DNA of 64,000 bases from Methylotenera_A sp046594915 (GCA_046594915.1 JBKJRC010000004.1:105123-169122); one strand, 5' to 3'; shown: positions 16,863 through 26,154, counted from the first letter of the stretch. The notes: generated from the letters alone by a model not told the origin. A program made the numbers and translations.

Positions 16863-18278
16863 ATGACGGATCTACTCGCCAGTGCGGTATCACCATCACA
16901 GCTTCCATCATTAGATCGGCTACTTAATCGGGCAGAAGCAAAATCAATCATTGCTGCATTTGGCCGTCAAGTGTTGGTCACAGCGATGCGCCACTTGCTG
17001 GATGAGACGCGGACAAACTTACGCAACGGCATTTTCGTTGCGACCGACGAGCTAAGCTTGTTAGCTGCTTGTCGACAGCAACTTGACGTGAGTCAGCAAA
17101 CGACCATCAAATCGATATTTAATCTCACTGGTACCGTGTTACATACCAATCTCGGCCGCGCTTTGTTGCCAGAAGAAGCCATTGTCGCCATTACTAATGC
17201 CATGCGTTACCCTTGTAATCTGGAGTATGATCTTGAAAGTGGTGGGCGTGGTGATCGAGACGATTTAGTCGTGGAGTTATTGCGTGAATTAACTGGGGCT
17301 GAAGATGCAACCATCGTCAATAACAATGCGGCTGCGGTGTTGCTCACTTTAAACAGCTTGGGGCTGCGCAAAGAGGTCATCGTGTCGCGTGGCGAACTAG
17401 TCGAAATTGGTGGTGCTTTTCGGGTGCCCGACATCATGGCCCGCGCGGGCGCTAAACTCAAAGAAGTCGGCACCACCAATCGCACGCATTTAAAAGATTT
17501 TGCAGAAGCTATTTCGCCACGTACCGCCATGTTGATGAAAATCCACTGGAGTAACTACGCGATTAGTGGATTCACAGCGGTGGTGGCTGAGCCTGATTTA
17601 GCGAATTTAGCACACCAGCACCAATTACCTTATGTCGTGGATCTTGGCAGCGGCACACTCACCGATTTAGCTAAGTTTGGTTTGCCTCATGAAACGACCG
17701 TGCAGGAAACTTTGGCCAATGGTGCAGATTTAGTGCTGTTTAGTGGCGATAAACTTCTCGGTGGCCCACAAGCCGGCATCATCGCCGGGCGTCGTGATTT
17801 GATTCAAAAAATAAAGAAAAATCCACTTAAACGCTGTTTACGCGTTGGAAAAATTACGTTAGCAGCCTTAGAGGCGGTGCTGAGGCTCTATCGTGATCCT
17901 GATCGTTTGTCGGAACGGGTAACCACCCTTCGACTTTTAACAAGGCCTGTCAGCGAGATGCATGCGCTAGCAACACGCTTACAACCCATGCTGGCGCAGC
18001 AGTTAAAAGAATATTTTGAAGTTAGTGTAAGTGCGATGAAGGGTCAAATTGGTAGTGGCGCCTTACCAGTCGACCTATTACCAAGCATGGGATTACGCAT
18101 TCAACCGCTGAAAAGCAAAGGTGCAGGCGAGCACTTGAAACGATTACAAAAAATGTTAAGACAACTGCCGATGCCAGTGATTGGCTATGTGAGAGACGGT
18201 GCCATGCATCTTGATGTACGTTGTCTGGAAGATGAGGCCGCATTTGTGCAGCAAATCAGCGCATGGAAGTTTGTATGA
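16863..18278 (+). CDS. selA: L-seryl-tRNA(Sec) selenium transferase
   Basis: The 471-residue PLP enzyme has the SelA hallmarks: N-L-T-G-T-V-L-H-T-N-L-G-R-A-L-L near residue 88, V-N-N-N-A-A-A-V-L-L near 152, and the PLP lysine in F-S-G-D-K-L-L-G-G-P-Q-A-G at Lys297. It converts Ser-tRNA(Sec) to Sec-tRNA(Sec) with selenophosphate made by SelD. Its TGA overlaps the ATG of the ABC ATPase gene as ATGA. Translational coupling therefore ties selenocysteine synthesis to the transporter genes. Confidence 0.97.
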   Translation: MTDLLASAVSPSQLPSLDRLLNRAEAKSIIAAFGRQVLVTAMRHLLDETRTNLRNGIFVATDELSLLAACRQQLDVSQQTTIKSIFNLTGTVLHTNLGRALLPEEAIVAITNAMRYPCNLEYDLESGGRGDRDDLVVELLRELTGAEDATIVNNNAAAVLLTLNSLGLRKEVIVSRGELVEIGGAFRVPDIMARAGAKLKEVGTTNRTHLKDFAEAISPRTAMLMKIHWSNYAISGFTAVVAEPDLANLAHQHQLPYVVDLGSGTLTDLAKFGLPHETTVQETLANGADLVLFSGDKLLGGPQAGIIAGRRDLIQKIKKNPLKRCLRVGKITLAALEAVLRLYRDPDRLSERVTTLRLLTRPVSEMHALATRLQPMLAQQLKEYFEVSVSAMKGQIGSGALPVDLLPSMGLRIQPLKSKGAGEHLKRLQKMLRQLPMPVIGYVRDGAMHLDVRCLEDEAAFVQQISAWKFV

Positions 18279-19111
18279 GGTCCACTGCTATCGCGCTAGA
18301 AAATGTCAGCGTCAGTTTTGCGGCTAGTGCTCAGCACGATGTCCTGCGTAATATTAGTTTAAAAATCTCGCCCCAAGAACAAGTCGCCATTATCGGCCCC
18401 TCAGGCGCAGGCAAGACCACCTTGCTTGAAATATTAGCAATGGCAAGACAGCCTTCTAAGGGCGTATATGCGCTTAATAACCAGCAGCCATGGCAATTGT
18501 CATCATCTGCGCGGCATGAGTTGCGTGCTAGTATTTTTTTAGTGCCACAAATCCCACCTTTACCACCACGGCAACGCGTAGTAACTACGGTATTAGCAGG
18601 TAAATTGCCACGCTGGAGCTTTTGGCAAGCGCTCAGTTCTCTGATTTATCCAACACAAAGCCCCGTTGCGTTTACGGCCTTAAGCGCTTTTGACATGCAA
18701 GATAAATTGTATGCACGGGTAGACCGTTTATCAGGTGGCGAGCGCCAGCGTGTATCATTGGCGCGGCTTTTTGCGTCGGACGCCAACATCATGTTGGTGG
18801 ATGAGCCTTTATCTGCGCTTGACCCGACGCTAGCAGCAAGTGTGCTTGGTGCGATACAGCGCGAGGCTACTTCTCGATGTGCCACATTGGTATGCAGTTT
18901 GCACCAGGTAGAATTAGCGAGATTACATTTCCCACGCTTGGTTGGCGTACGGGATGGATGTATCCTTTTTGATTTGCCGCAAGCGGAAGTGACTGACGAG
19001 CTCATTAAGCAACTGTATGTAAATCAAGACATCGCACCTAAGACTATTGCTCACGATGCCAGAATACTACAACAGGAAATGTTGCCATTGCAAGAGGGTA
19101 ATGTTTGCTGA
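18275..19111 (+). CDS. PhnC-type ABC transporter ATP-binding protein
   Basis: This is a complete ABC ATPase of about 278 residues: Walker A G-P-S-G-A-G-K-T-T-L, signature L-S-G-G-E-R-Q-R-V-S-L-A-R, Walker B I-M-L-V-D-E-P-L-S-A-L-D and the switch His in C-S-L-H-Q-V. The closest class by eye is PhnC, of phosphonate/phosphite-type importers, fitting the PhnE-like permeases that follow. The ATG at 18275 overlaps the selA stop; an upstream in-frame ATG at 18263 lies inside selA and is less likely. The final A of its TGA is the first base of the next start (TGATG). Its linkage to sel genes suggests a selenium-related substrate (inference). Confidence 0.88.
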   Translation: MRSTAIALENVSVSFAASAQHDVLRNISLKISPQEQVAIIGPSGAGKTTLLEILAMARQPSKGVYALNNQQPWQLSSSARHELRASIFLVPQIPPLPPRQRVVTTVLAGKLPRWSFWQALSSLIYPTQSPVAFTALSAFDMQDKLYARVDRLSGGERQRVSLARLFASDANIMLVDEPLSALDPTLAASVLGAIQREATSRCATLVCSLHQVELARLHFPRLVGVRDGCILFDLPQAEVTDELIKQLYVNQDIAPKTIAHDARILQQEMLPLQEGNVC

Positions 19112-19959
19112 TGGCATATACCCTTTCACAATCAGCTGCTGTTCAACTACCCAAAGATGCCGCATGGCGGGGTCGATTGACGCTGTTGATTATTCTTCTC
19201 GCTTTGCTGTATCCATGCCTTGTAGCTACGCAGTTCAAACCTTGGCAGTTGTTTGATGTACAAAGTAGCCAGTCCACCATGCAATTCATTGCACATTTTC
19301 TGCCTCCCAAAATCTCTGCTGAATTTTTAATTGAGTTAGTCAAATCCGCTTGGATTACGGTGGCGATTGCTACCTGTGGCATGTGTTTCGCTTTGTTGAT
19401 CTCAGTCCCGCTGACCTTACTTGTTACCAGCCGACTCTCGATTTCTCGACTAGGCCGTTCTAAAATGGCAGCCCTACCATTTTGTATAAGGCAACTGTTA
19501 CGATGGTTATTGGTAGGGTTACGTAGCATTCCAGAGTTGGTATTTGCGTTACTGCTAGTACGCATTTTTGGGCTTGGCCCTACAGCAGGCGTGGTGGCGA
19601 TTGCACTCTCATACAGCGGCATGTTGGCAAAAGTCTATGCAGAAATCATTGAATCTTCCAATGAACATGCCTCACATGCATTGATGAAAAACGGCGCAAG
19701 TCGCTTGCAGGTATTTTTATACGGCGCCATGCCGCAATGCAGCCATGAACTCCTTTCATATACAATCTATCGTTGGGAATGTGCCATTCGCAGCGCCTCA
19801 ATCATGGGTATGATAGGGGCTGGTGGCCTTGGTCAGCAATTGGATACGGCATTAAAAATGTTAGCGGGTGGCGAGGTTGCAACTATATTGATGGTCTTTA
19901 TGTTGTTGGTAGGTTTTGCAGATGCAATGTCATCCGCATTCAGAAAGTGGCTGATTTAG
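19111..19959 (+). CDS. PhnE-type ABC transporter permease, first copy
   Basis: The protein is about 282 residues with roughly six membrane helices. The EAA loop region, where the permease docks to the ATPase, reads A-L-M-K-N-G-A-S-R-L-Q-V-F-L-Y-G-A-M-P-Q. G-L-R-S-I-P-E-L-V-F and G-M-I-G-A-G-G-L-G-Q-Q-L are the PhnE hallmarks. The ATG at 19111 overlaps the upstream stop as TGATG; a TTG at 19105 is in frame. It pairs with the next gene as a two-permease importer. Confidence 0.88.
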   Translation: MAYTLSQSAAVQLPKDAAWRGRLTLLIILLALLYPCLVATQFKPWQLFDVQSSQSTMQFIAHFLPPKISAEFLIELVKSAWITVAIATCGMCFALLISVPLTLLVTSRLSISRLGRSKMAALPFCIRQLLRWLLVGLRSIPELVFALLLVRIFGLGPTAGVVAIALSYSGMLAKVYAEIIESSNEHASHALMKNGASRLQVFLYGAMPQCSHELLSYTIYRWECAIRSASIMGMIGAGGLGQQLDTALKMLAGGEVATILMVFMLLVGFADAMSSAFRKWLI

Positions 19960-19963
19960 GTGA

Positions 19964-20752
19964 ATGATGAGCCCGCATAAAGCGCCATTCACATCATGGA
20001 AACTAACTGCTATCGTGATTTCGATCACCCTTTTCATTGTGATTAGTTTTTATACTCTAGATTTAAAATTAGCAGCCGTTTTTGACCATGCTAGCTGGTT
20101 GCAAGCCCATGACTTTTTGAGTGGTTTTATTCCACCCAAGCTCACTGCGCCATTTATCCACAAATTACTTGCAGCTACCTATGAAACACTGGCAATGTCC
20201 ATGATTGGTACTTTATTGGCAGCCATATTTGGCTTGATTCTCGCACTGCCTGCCTCTCATCGGCAACCTGTATTATTTAGGCAAATCACTCGCCTTTTAT
20301 TGAACGGGCTGCGCTCTATTCCAGAACTGGTATGGGCTGCTATTTTATTGATTGCTGCGGGCTTAGGCCCTTTTCCGGGTACGCTGGCATTGGCACTACA
20401 TACAACTGGCGTACTCGGGCGTTTGTTTGCAGATTCGATTGAGAATCTTCCACCCGAACCTGCCCGCGCATTGCAGCAAAATGGTGCTTCTGACCATAGC
20501 GTATTTTTATACGCCACTCTGCCGTTGTTAGTGCCGCAAATGGTGAGTTATACCCTGTATCGTTGGGAAAATAATATCCGCGCGGCGGCTGTGTTAGGGG
20601 TGGTGGGGGCAGGGGGTTTGGGGCAGATGCTGTATTATCATTTGAGTTTATTTCAAACCCACCATGCCGCTACCGTAATTTTAGCCATGGTGGGTTTGAT
20701 TGTATTGGTGGACAGCTTAAGCTACAGCCTACGCCAATATCTAACTCGTTAA
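19964..20752 (+). CDS. PhnE-type ABC transporter permease, second copy
   Basis: The 262-residue protein is a paralogue of the previous permease, with the same landmarks: G-L-R-S-I-P-E-L-V-W, A-L-Q-Q-N-G-A-S-D-H-S-V-F-L-Y-A-T-L-P and G-V-V-G-A-G-G-L-G-Q-M-L. It starts four bases after the previous stop; a second ATG follows directly at 19967. Its stop lies only seven bases from the stop of the convergent binding-protein gene, with no terminator between them. Confidence 0.88.
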   Translation: MMSPHKAPFTSWKLTAIVISITLFIVISFYTLDLKLAAVFDHASWLQAHDFLSGFIPPKLTAPFIHKLLAATYETLAMSMIGTLLAAIFGLILALPASHRQPVLFRQITRLLLNGLRSIPELVWAAILLIAAGLGPFPGTLALALHTTGVLGRLFADSIENLPPEPARALQQNGASDHSVFLYATLPLLVPQMVSYTLYRWENNIRAAAVLGVVGAGGLGQMLYYHLSLFQTHHAATVILAMVGLIVLVDSLSYSLRQYLTR

Positions 20753-20759
20753 TTCATAA

Positions 20760-21629
20760 TTACTCTAACAAGCCAGCGCTGCGTGCAGCTGCTTCAATAT
20801 TAGCGTAATTTTCTGCTTTGGTAGGTACAAATTTGCTGGCACGTTGCAAATCTAAAATGACTTTATCTTGTGGTTTATTCGGGTCTAATTTTAGAAAAGC
20901 ATTGCGAATTTTTTCTTGTAATACGATGGACATATCTTTGCGCACAGTCCAGTTGTAATCAAAAAATGGTGGTGTGGTATAAAACACATTGACCATACCA
21001 GTATCTACTCTCTTTTCATCAACAAACTTTTTCCATACCGATGCATTTAGCGCACCTGCCTGTACTTTGCCACCAGCCACCGCTGCAATGGTAGCGTCAT
21101 GAGCGCCCGAAAATGCGATCTGCTTGAGATCTTTATCAGGGTCGATATGGTTGACCAGTAAATTTGATCTTGGCATCAAATGGCCAGAAGTAGAAGAAGG
21201 CGAGCCAAAGGTAAAGGTTTTTCCTTTCAAGTCGGCTAATTGATGAATGCCAGAATCCGTGCGTGTAATGAATACCGAGGTAAACTTTTGGTCTTCTTCC
21301 CGTTGTACCAATGGGTTAACCCCCTTATTGGAACGAATATTGGCTTGAACAAAGGTAAATCCGCCATACCAGACCATGTCCACTTTGTTTGCAACTAACG
21401 CTTCAACAGCCGCGGCGTAATCTGTGACGGGTGTGAATATAACCTGCACACCGGTTTCTTTTTGAAGGTAATCACCCAGTGGTTTGAATTTGCGTTGCAA
21501 CTCAGTGGGCACCTCGTCAGGAATCGCCGACACGCGCAAGCTTGTTTCAGCTTGCGAGATAGACGTAAAAGATAGCGTGCTGAAAAAAATGGCCAATACG
21601 GAGATAAGTTTAATAAATGGTATTTGCAT
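20760..21629 (-). CDS. PhnD-type periplasmic oxyanion-binding protein
   Basis: The 289-residue protein starts with a signal peptide (M-Q-I-P-F-I-K-L-I-S-V-L-A-I-F-F, cleaved near S-Q-A-E). It then has the PhnD/transferrin-like core: R-V-S-A-I-P-D-E-V-P-T-E-L-Q-R-K-F-K-P-L-G-D-Y-L, D-M-V-W-Y-G-G-F-T-F-V-Q-A and F-G-S-P-S-S-T-S-G-H-L-M-P. PhnD relatives bind phosphonate, phosphite, or, in the AioX branch, arsenite. It is 19 bp behind selD in the same operon, while its presumed ATPase and permeases are convergent. The ligand is unknown; selD linkage makes a selenium oxyanion the leading guess. Confidence 0.88.
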   Translation of the reverse strand: MQIPFIKLISVLAIFFSTLSFTSISQAETSLRVSAIPDEVPTELQRKFKPLGDYLQKETGVQVIFTPVTDYAAAVEALVANKVDMVWYGGFTFVQANIRSNKGVNPLVQREEDQKFTSVFITRTDSGIHQLADLKGKTFTFGSPSSTSGHLMPRSNLLVNHIDPDKDLKQIAFSGAHDATIAAVAGGKVQAGALNASVWKKFVDEKRVDTGMVNVFYTTPPFFDYNWTVRKDMSIVLQEKIRNAFLKLDPNKPQDKVILDLQRASKFVPTKAENYANIEAAARSAGLLE

Positions 21630-21648
21630 ATTGTATCTACCTATGGTG

Positions 21649-22698
21649 TTAAATGATTTCTACCACGGACTTTCCCTCAAGTAATTCGCCAATCACGCAT
21701 GCATCGGTAAATCCTTGAAGATGGAAAATTTCGAGCACTTTTTCGCAAGTGTCCGCGGAACATGACACCAGTAAACCGCCAGAAGTTTGTGGGTCGGTCA
21801 ATAGTGCTTGTAAAGTGTCTTGATGATTGGATAAGAAGCGAACACTTTCTCCATATCCTGCCCAGTTGCGTTGAGAGGCGCCTGTAATATAACCTTGTGT
21901 TATTAGTGCCTGCACATCCTGGATGATTGGAATGGCACTGGCATTGAGTTGAATTGTTAAACCAGAGCCGCGCGCAATCTCTAAGGCATGGCCCAGCAAA
22001 CCAAAGCCTGTGACATCGGTCATGGCGTGCACACCTGTTAATTGCCCTAAGGCCATGCCAGGTTTATTCAACATAGTTGTATAGCGCATCATCTCCGCAT
22101 ACCCTGCTTGATCCAATGCACCTTTTTTAAGGGCGGCAGATAAAACGCCCACGCCGATTGGTTTACCAAGAATGAGCTTATCCCCCACTTTTGCGTCACT
22201 ATTGCGCTTGATATGGTCGGGATGTGCTAATCCCAAAGCCACTAGGCCATAGATAGGCTCTACCGAGTCTATGGTATGCCCGCCCGCAATAGGGATGCCT
22301 GCTGCTGCACAGATGCTCTCACCACCTTGAATGATTTGACCAATCTCTTCTACCGATAATTGATTCACGGGCATCGCCAACAAGGCAAGTGCCATAATCG
22401 GCGTGCCACCCATGGCATACACATCAGAGATCGCGTTGGTTGCAGCAATGCGACCAAAGTCAAAAGGGTCATCGACAATCGGCATAAAAAAATCGGTTGT
22501 CGCAATCAATGCCTGATGGTCATTCAGACGATATACCGCAGCGTCATCGCTCGTCTCTATCCCCACCATCAGTTCTTTTGGAATTGGCAAGCCCTTGGCA
22601 GATTTGAGGATTTCAGACAACACGCCTGGTGCGATTTTGCAACCACAGCCACCACCGTGTGAAAATTCCGTTAATCGTAGCGTTTTATTTTCTGTCAT
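21649..22698 (-). CDS. selD: selenide, water dikinase
   Basis: The protein is about 349 residues with the SelD active site S-H-G-G-G-C-G-C-K at residues 13-21; Cys18 is encoded by TGT, so this is the cysteine form, and Lys21 is the catalytic lysine. D-D-A-A-V-Y, T-T-D-F-F-M-P-I-V-D-D-P-F-D-F-G and A-G-G-H-T-I-D-S-V-E-P bind ATP and metal. It makes selenophosphate from selenide and ATP, the selenium donor for SelA. The ATG at 22698 is used; a GTG two codons upstream is in frame. It is the first gene of the selD-phnD pair and divergent from the molybdoenzyme operon. Confidence 0.96.
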   Translation of the reverse strand: MTENKTLRLTEFSHGGGCGCKIAPGVLSEILKSAKGLPIPKELMVGIETSDDAAVYRLNDHQALIATTDFFMPIVDDPFDFGRIAATNAISDVYAMGGTPIMALALLAMPVNQLSVEEIGQIIQGGESICAAAGIPIAGGHTIDSVEPIYGLVALGLAHPDHIKRNSDAKVGDKLILGKPIGVGVLSAALKKGALDQAGYAEMMRYTTMLNKPGMALGQLTGVHAMTDVTGFGLLGHALEIARGSGLTIQLNASAIPIIQDVQALITQGYITGASQRNWAGYGESVRFLSNHQDTLQALLTDPQTSGGLLVSCSADTCEKVLEIFHLQGFTDACVIGELLEGKSVVEII

Positions 22699-22912
22699 AT
22701 TCACATTTTAACTTATAAGAGATTCGGTGAAAAATGAGTGTACAGGTTTGTCCGCACTTGACGCACAACTTTACAAGTAGATTACTTTTCCAAACTAAAA
22801 GTTGGATTATGCACAAATAGTTTGCACATTAATTAATTTGTAATAGTATATTAACAAAATGTTACAAAATAGCCACAAGTGTCTTTAACTATTCAAAATA
22901 CGGGAGAGAGTA
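22699..22912. promoter_or_regulatory. divergent promoter region between selD and the molybdoenzyme operon
   Basis: The 214-bp gap must carry promoters for both directions. It has an imperfect palindrome CCAAACT-AAA-AGTTGG (22790-22805, one bulged A) and a TGCACA direct repeat 15 bp apart (22809-22829), candidates for a shared regulator. GGGAGAGAG precedes the ferredoxin ATG. No regulator gene is adjacent. Confidence 0.4.
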
Positions 22913-23581
22913 ATGGATCATCAACCCACCTATGGCATGGCATTAGATTTGGAGCGGTGTACCGGATGCCATGCTTGTTCAGTTGCTTGTAAGGTGGAAC
23001 ATGATGTACCACTTGGGCATTTTCGTACAAAGGTCTATTATCACGACACAGGAAAGTTTCCAAAGCTCAAGCGCGATTTTTTGCCAGTATTATGCATGCA
23101 ATGTGAAGATGCGCCTTGCCTGCAAGCGTGTCCAACCTCCTCCATAAGCCGCGGCGCGGATGGTATCGTGCGTATCAATGCCAACACTTGTGATGGGAAC
23201 GGTAAATGCGAAACCGCCTGTCCCTATGGCGCGATATTTGTAGATCCCATTACTCAAACAGCAGACAAATGTGATTTTTGTTCCAATCGTTTAACTTTCG
23301 GCATGGCGCCTGCCTGTGTAGAGGCATGCCCAACTGAAGTGATTAAATTTGGTGATTTGAATGATGCCAAAAGTCCAGTGGCATTATTCATGCAACGTTA
23401 TGGCGATAGCGTTAAAGCAATCAAGCCCGAAAAAAATACTGAGCCGTTGGTCAAGTATCGTGGTGTCGGCAAAGAGATCGAAAAAAAGGTGGCCGAATAT
23501 CATAACTACGATCCCTTTAGTTATGAAATAGATACTTGGGCGACTTTGCAGTCTGACTTTACGGATAAGGGAGAGTCATGA
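22913..23581 (+). CDS. four-cluster ferredoxin-type electron-transfer subunit
   Basis: The 222-residue protein has the four Cys groups expected for four [4Fe-4S] clusters in the beta subunits of DMSO-reductase-family enzymes. They are C-T-G-C-H-A-C-S-V-A-C at residues 16-26, C-M-Q-C-E-D-A-P-C-L-Q-A-C-P, C-D-G-N-G-K-C-E-T-A-C-P and C-D-F-C-S-N-R with C-V-E-A-C-P. It has no signal peptide and probably rides through the Tat system with the catalytic subunit. Its stop overlaps the next start (ATGA). The order is beta then alpha, as in tetrathionate and selenate reductase (Ttr, Srd) operons, but no membrane subunit gene lies between them. Confidence 0.9.
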   Translation: MDHQPTYGMALDLERCTGCHACSVACKVEHDVPLGHFRTKVYYHDTGKFPKLKRDFLPVLCMQCEDAPCLQACPTSSISRGADGIVRINANTCDGNGKCETACPYGAIFVDPITQTADKCDFCSNRLTFGMAPACVEACPTEVIKFGDLNDAKSPVALFMQRYGDSVKAIKPEKNTEPLVKYRGVGKEIEKKVAEYHNYDPFSYEIDTWATLQSDFTDKGES

Positions 23582-26154
23582 TGCAACGCCGCACCTTTAT
23601 TAAATCTGGCATAGCTGCACTCGCCTCACTTGGCTTAGGGGAAGTGATTTTACTCACACCTGGTGAGGTGTTGGCAGACACCATGACACCGCTCAATCCG
23701 ACTCAAAAAACCACTGCAGGTAAGCGTTTTAAGATTGCCAATGATTATTCAAAGGCCAAGAAAATACCGGGTGTATGCCTTAATTGCTCCACCATCTGCG
23801 GCATCGTTGGGTATGTGATCAATAATAAAATCGTGAAAATCAGCGGCAATCCAGAAGACCCAAATTCACAGGGAAAAACTTGCGCTAAGGGCGAATCGGG
23901 TCCTACCATTAATGTGTACCCAGAACGTTTGCTCTACCCGATGAAGCGGGTAGGCATGCGTGGTGAAGGTTTGTGGCAGCGTATAAGCTGGGATGAGGCC
24001 TACAACACGCTAGCGGATCACATTAACCGATGTATTGATGATGGCGTACCAGAACAAGTGGCGTTTCATCAAGGCCGCAGCCGTATTGCGGATGAAACGA
24101 CACGATTTATGAGCGCCATTGGTTCGCCAACCATGCTCAATCACCGTGCCATTTGTTCGTCTGCCAAACGCGCCGCCAATTACGTCAGTATCGGCGAGAC
24201 GGATTGGGAAACGGTGGACGCGGAAAATTGTAAATATTTTTTAGATTTTGGTGCCAATATTTATGAAGCGCACCAAGGTGGCTTGCCTTTATTGACGCGC
24301 GTTATAAAAGCGCGGTTTGATCACGGTGCTAAGTTGGTCTATTTTGATGTGCGTTTATCTAATACCGCAGGTCAGGCGGATGAATGGCATGCGCCGTTTC
24401 CAGGTACGGATGGTGCAATTGCTTTGGCAATGGGGCATGCCATCATGCAGGCTGGCATGTATGACAAGGACTTCATTAATTCGTGGACCAATAGCAATGT
24501 TGTCCAATTGAAAGCGTTTTACCAACCCTACACGCCAGAATGGGCAGAAAAGTTGTCTGGCATGAAAGCCAGCGATATTAAACGCATTGCGCTAGAATTT
24601 GCCGAAGAGCGTCCGCGCGTGGCAGCATTTACCAATCGCGGCACTGGTGCACATTACAATGGGTTTCATTCGGAGCGTGCGGTGGTGTTGCTCAATGCAA
24701 TTGTCGGCAGTATAGGTGTGCCAGGCGGCTATTGTTATGGGGAAGCGGAGAAGATAGACCCTAAAAAATTTATCCCGCCGCAACCAGTGCCACCTGCACC
24801 AAAAGTGCGTACAGATTTAGAAGACCCGCCAGAATGGTCATTATCCAATAAATGGCAAAAGATGCGCGTGGGGCAAATTGTCTATCCCTACCTTAAACAG
24901 GGTCGTGCCAAAATTAAAGTCTACATGACTTATACGCTAGGCGCGCCAACGACTTGGCCAGAAGGGCGGACTTCCACAGTAGAAGTGCTTAAGAATGAAA
25001 AGCTGATACCTTTTCATGTGTGTTCAGACATTGTGTATTCCGAAACTGCACATTACGCTGACATCATTATGCCCGATGCCAGCTACATGGAGCGCTGGGG
25101 TTTAGATATTCGTAATAACCATGCGCTGAAACCCTTTGTAACCATGCGTCAGCCCATGACTAAGCCGCCCGGTGAATGCGTCAGTTTTGTCGATAGTCTG
25201 TTTGAAGTAGGTCGTCGGTTACGCCCACAAGCTGCACAGTATTTTCAATTTGGCGATCATGAAGCGTATGTCAAAAGCCAATGTGTTGCCATTCCCAAAG
25301 GCGATTGTGACAGCGGTTTTGAATTCATGAAAAAACACGGCGTGTATATGGATCGACAGGCGCCACCTAGCTATCGTATTTTTGCGCAGAAATTGACCGA
25401 CAAACAGCTTGAAGGCGCATTTATCGACAATAAGACCAACGTGATGATTAAGTATGTCGACAACAAACCAAAAGCCATCGGTGTGATGATTGACAACGTG
25501 GTGTATCGAGGCTTCGCAACACCGAGTCGAAAATTTGAGATATTAGTAAAAGATGTGGTCGATGCGGGCGTTAAAGTGGGCTTTGAAGATGACGGCATGC
25601 CACGTTTTGTGCCAATTCCTGCTCATGAAAACTTGGGTGCAGACAAGCTCATTTTATCGACTTTTAAGTGGAATGTGCATACGCAAGCGCGGACTGCGCC
25701 GCAAAAGTATCTCTCTGAAATTGTGCATGACAACCCGATGTGGATTAATACAGAAACTGCTAAAACATACGGTATTAAAAATGGTGATATGGTAGAAATT
25801 ACCAGTTATCGTCCAAAGGGCCATACCTTCCAAGCCACAGGAGAAGTGCTTGGCAGTGCGCGTATTAAAGCCTTTGTCACTGAAGGTATCCACCCAAAAG
25901 TCGTCTCGGTGAGCAATAGCGTGGGCCATCTGCTTGGTGGGCGTGCAGCGACTGCTAAAGATGGCCCGCGTGAAAATTTGCCCACTTATGATAATCAGGA
26001 TGACGGGGATTTGGAACATCATTTGTGGTGGTCAGCGCATAAAGGTGGGCGCGGTAATGGCACAAATATTAACGCTATTTTGCCCATTAATCCCTCACCG
26101 CTAGTTGGGATGCAAGGTTGGTTTGATACCGTTTGTACCATCAAAAAAGTTTAA
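23578..26154 (+). CDS. Tat-exported molybdopterin oxidoreductase, DMSO-reductase family
   Basis: The 858-residue catalytic subunit has a twin-arginine signal (Q-R-R-T-F-I-K-S at residues 3-10). The [4Fe-4S] motif is C67-x2-C70-x3-C74-x27-C102. A-I-C-S-S-A-K-R places Cys193 as the likely molybdenum ligand, as in the PsrA/PhsA/TtrA/ArrA/SrdA group. The C-terminal third is the molybdopterin dinucleotide-binding domain. No in-frame UGA occurs, so it is not a selenoprotein. The substrate is unknown. Candidates are sulfur, arsenic or selenium oxyanions, and the position beside selD makes selenate worth testing. It follows the ferredoxin gene with overlap and precedes the anion porin gene by 45 bp. 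Confidence 0.88.
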   Translation: MMQRRTFIKSGIAALASLGLGEVILLTPGEVLADTMTPLNPTQKTTAGKRFKIANDYSKAKKIPGVCLNCSTICGIVGYVINNKIVKISGNPEDPNSQGKTCAKGESGPTINVYPERLLYPMKRVGMRGEGLWQRISWDEAYNTLADHINRCIDDGVPEQVAFHQGRSRIADETTRFMSAIGSPTMLNHRAICSSAKRAANYVSIGETDWETVDAENCKYFLDFGANIYEAHQGGLPLLTRVIKARFDHGAKLVYFDVRLSNTAGQADEWHAPFPGTDGAIALAMGHAIMQAGMYDKDFINSWTNSNVVQLKAFYQPYTPEWAEKLSGMKASDIKRIALEFAEERPRVAAFTNRGTGAHYNGFHSERAVVLLNAIVGSIGVPGGYCYGEAEKIDPKKFIPPQPVPPAPKVRTDLEDPPEWSLSNKWQKMRVGQIVYPYLKQGRAKIKVYMTYTLGAPTTWPEGRTSTVEVLKNEKLIPFHVCSDIVYSETAHYADIIMPDASYMERWGLDIRNNHALKPFVTMRQPMTKPPGECVSFVDSLFEVGRRLRPQAAQYFQFGDHEAYVKSQCVAIPKGDCDSGFEFMKKHGVYMDRQAPPSYRIFAQKLTDKQLEGAFIDNKTNVMIKYVDNKPKAIGVMIDNVVYRGFATPSRKFEILVKDVVDAGVKVGFEDDGMPRFVPIPAHENLGADKLILSTFKWNVHTQARTAPQKYLSEIVHDNPMWINTETAKTYGIKNGDMVEITSYRPKGHTFQATGEVLGSARIKAFVTEGIHPKVVSVSNSVGHLLGGRAATAKDGPRENLPTYDNQDDGDLEHHLWWSAHKGGRGNGTNINAILPINPSPLVGMQGWFDTVCTIKKV

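Noticed and set aside
21649..22698. SelD as a second selenoprotein
   Set aside because: Position 18 is encoded by TGT (Cys), and the frame has no internal TGA.
23578..26154. Molybdoenzyme as a Sec-containing formate dehydrogenase
   Set aside because: No in-frame TGA; the Mo-ligand position is Cys193, and the sequence around it is closer to oxyanion/sulfur reductases.
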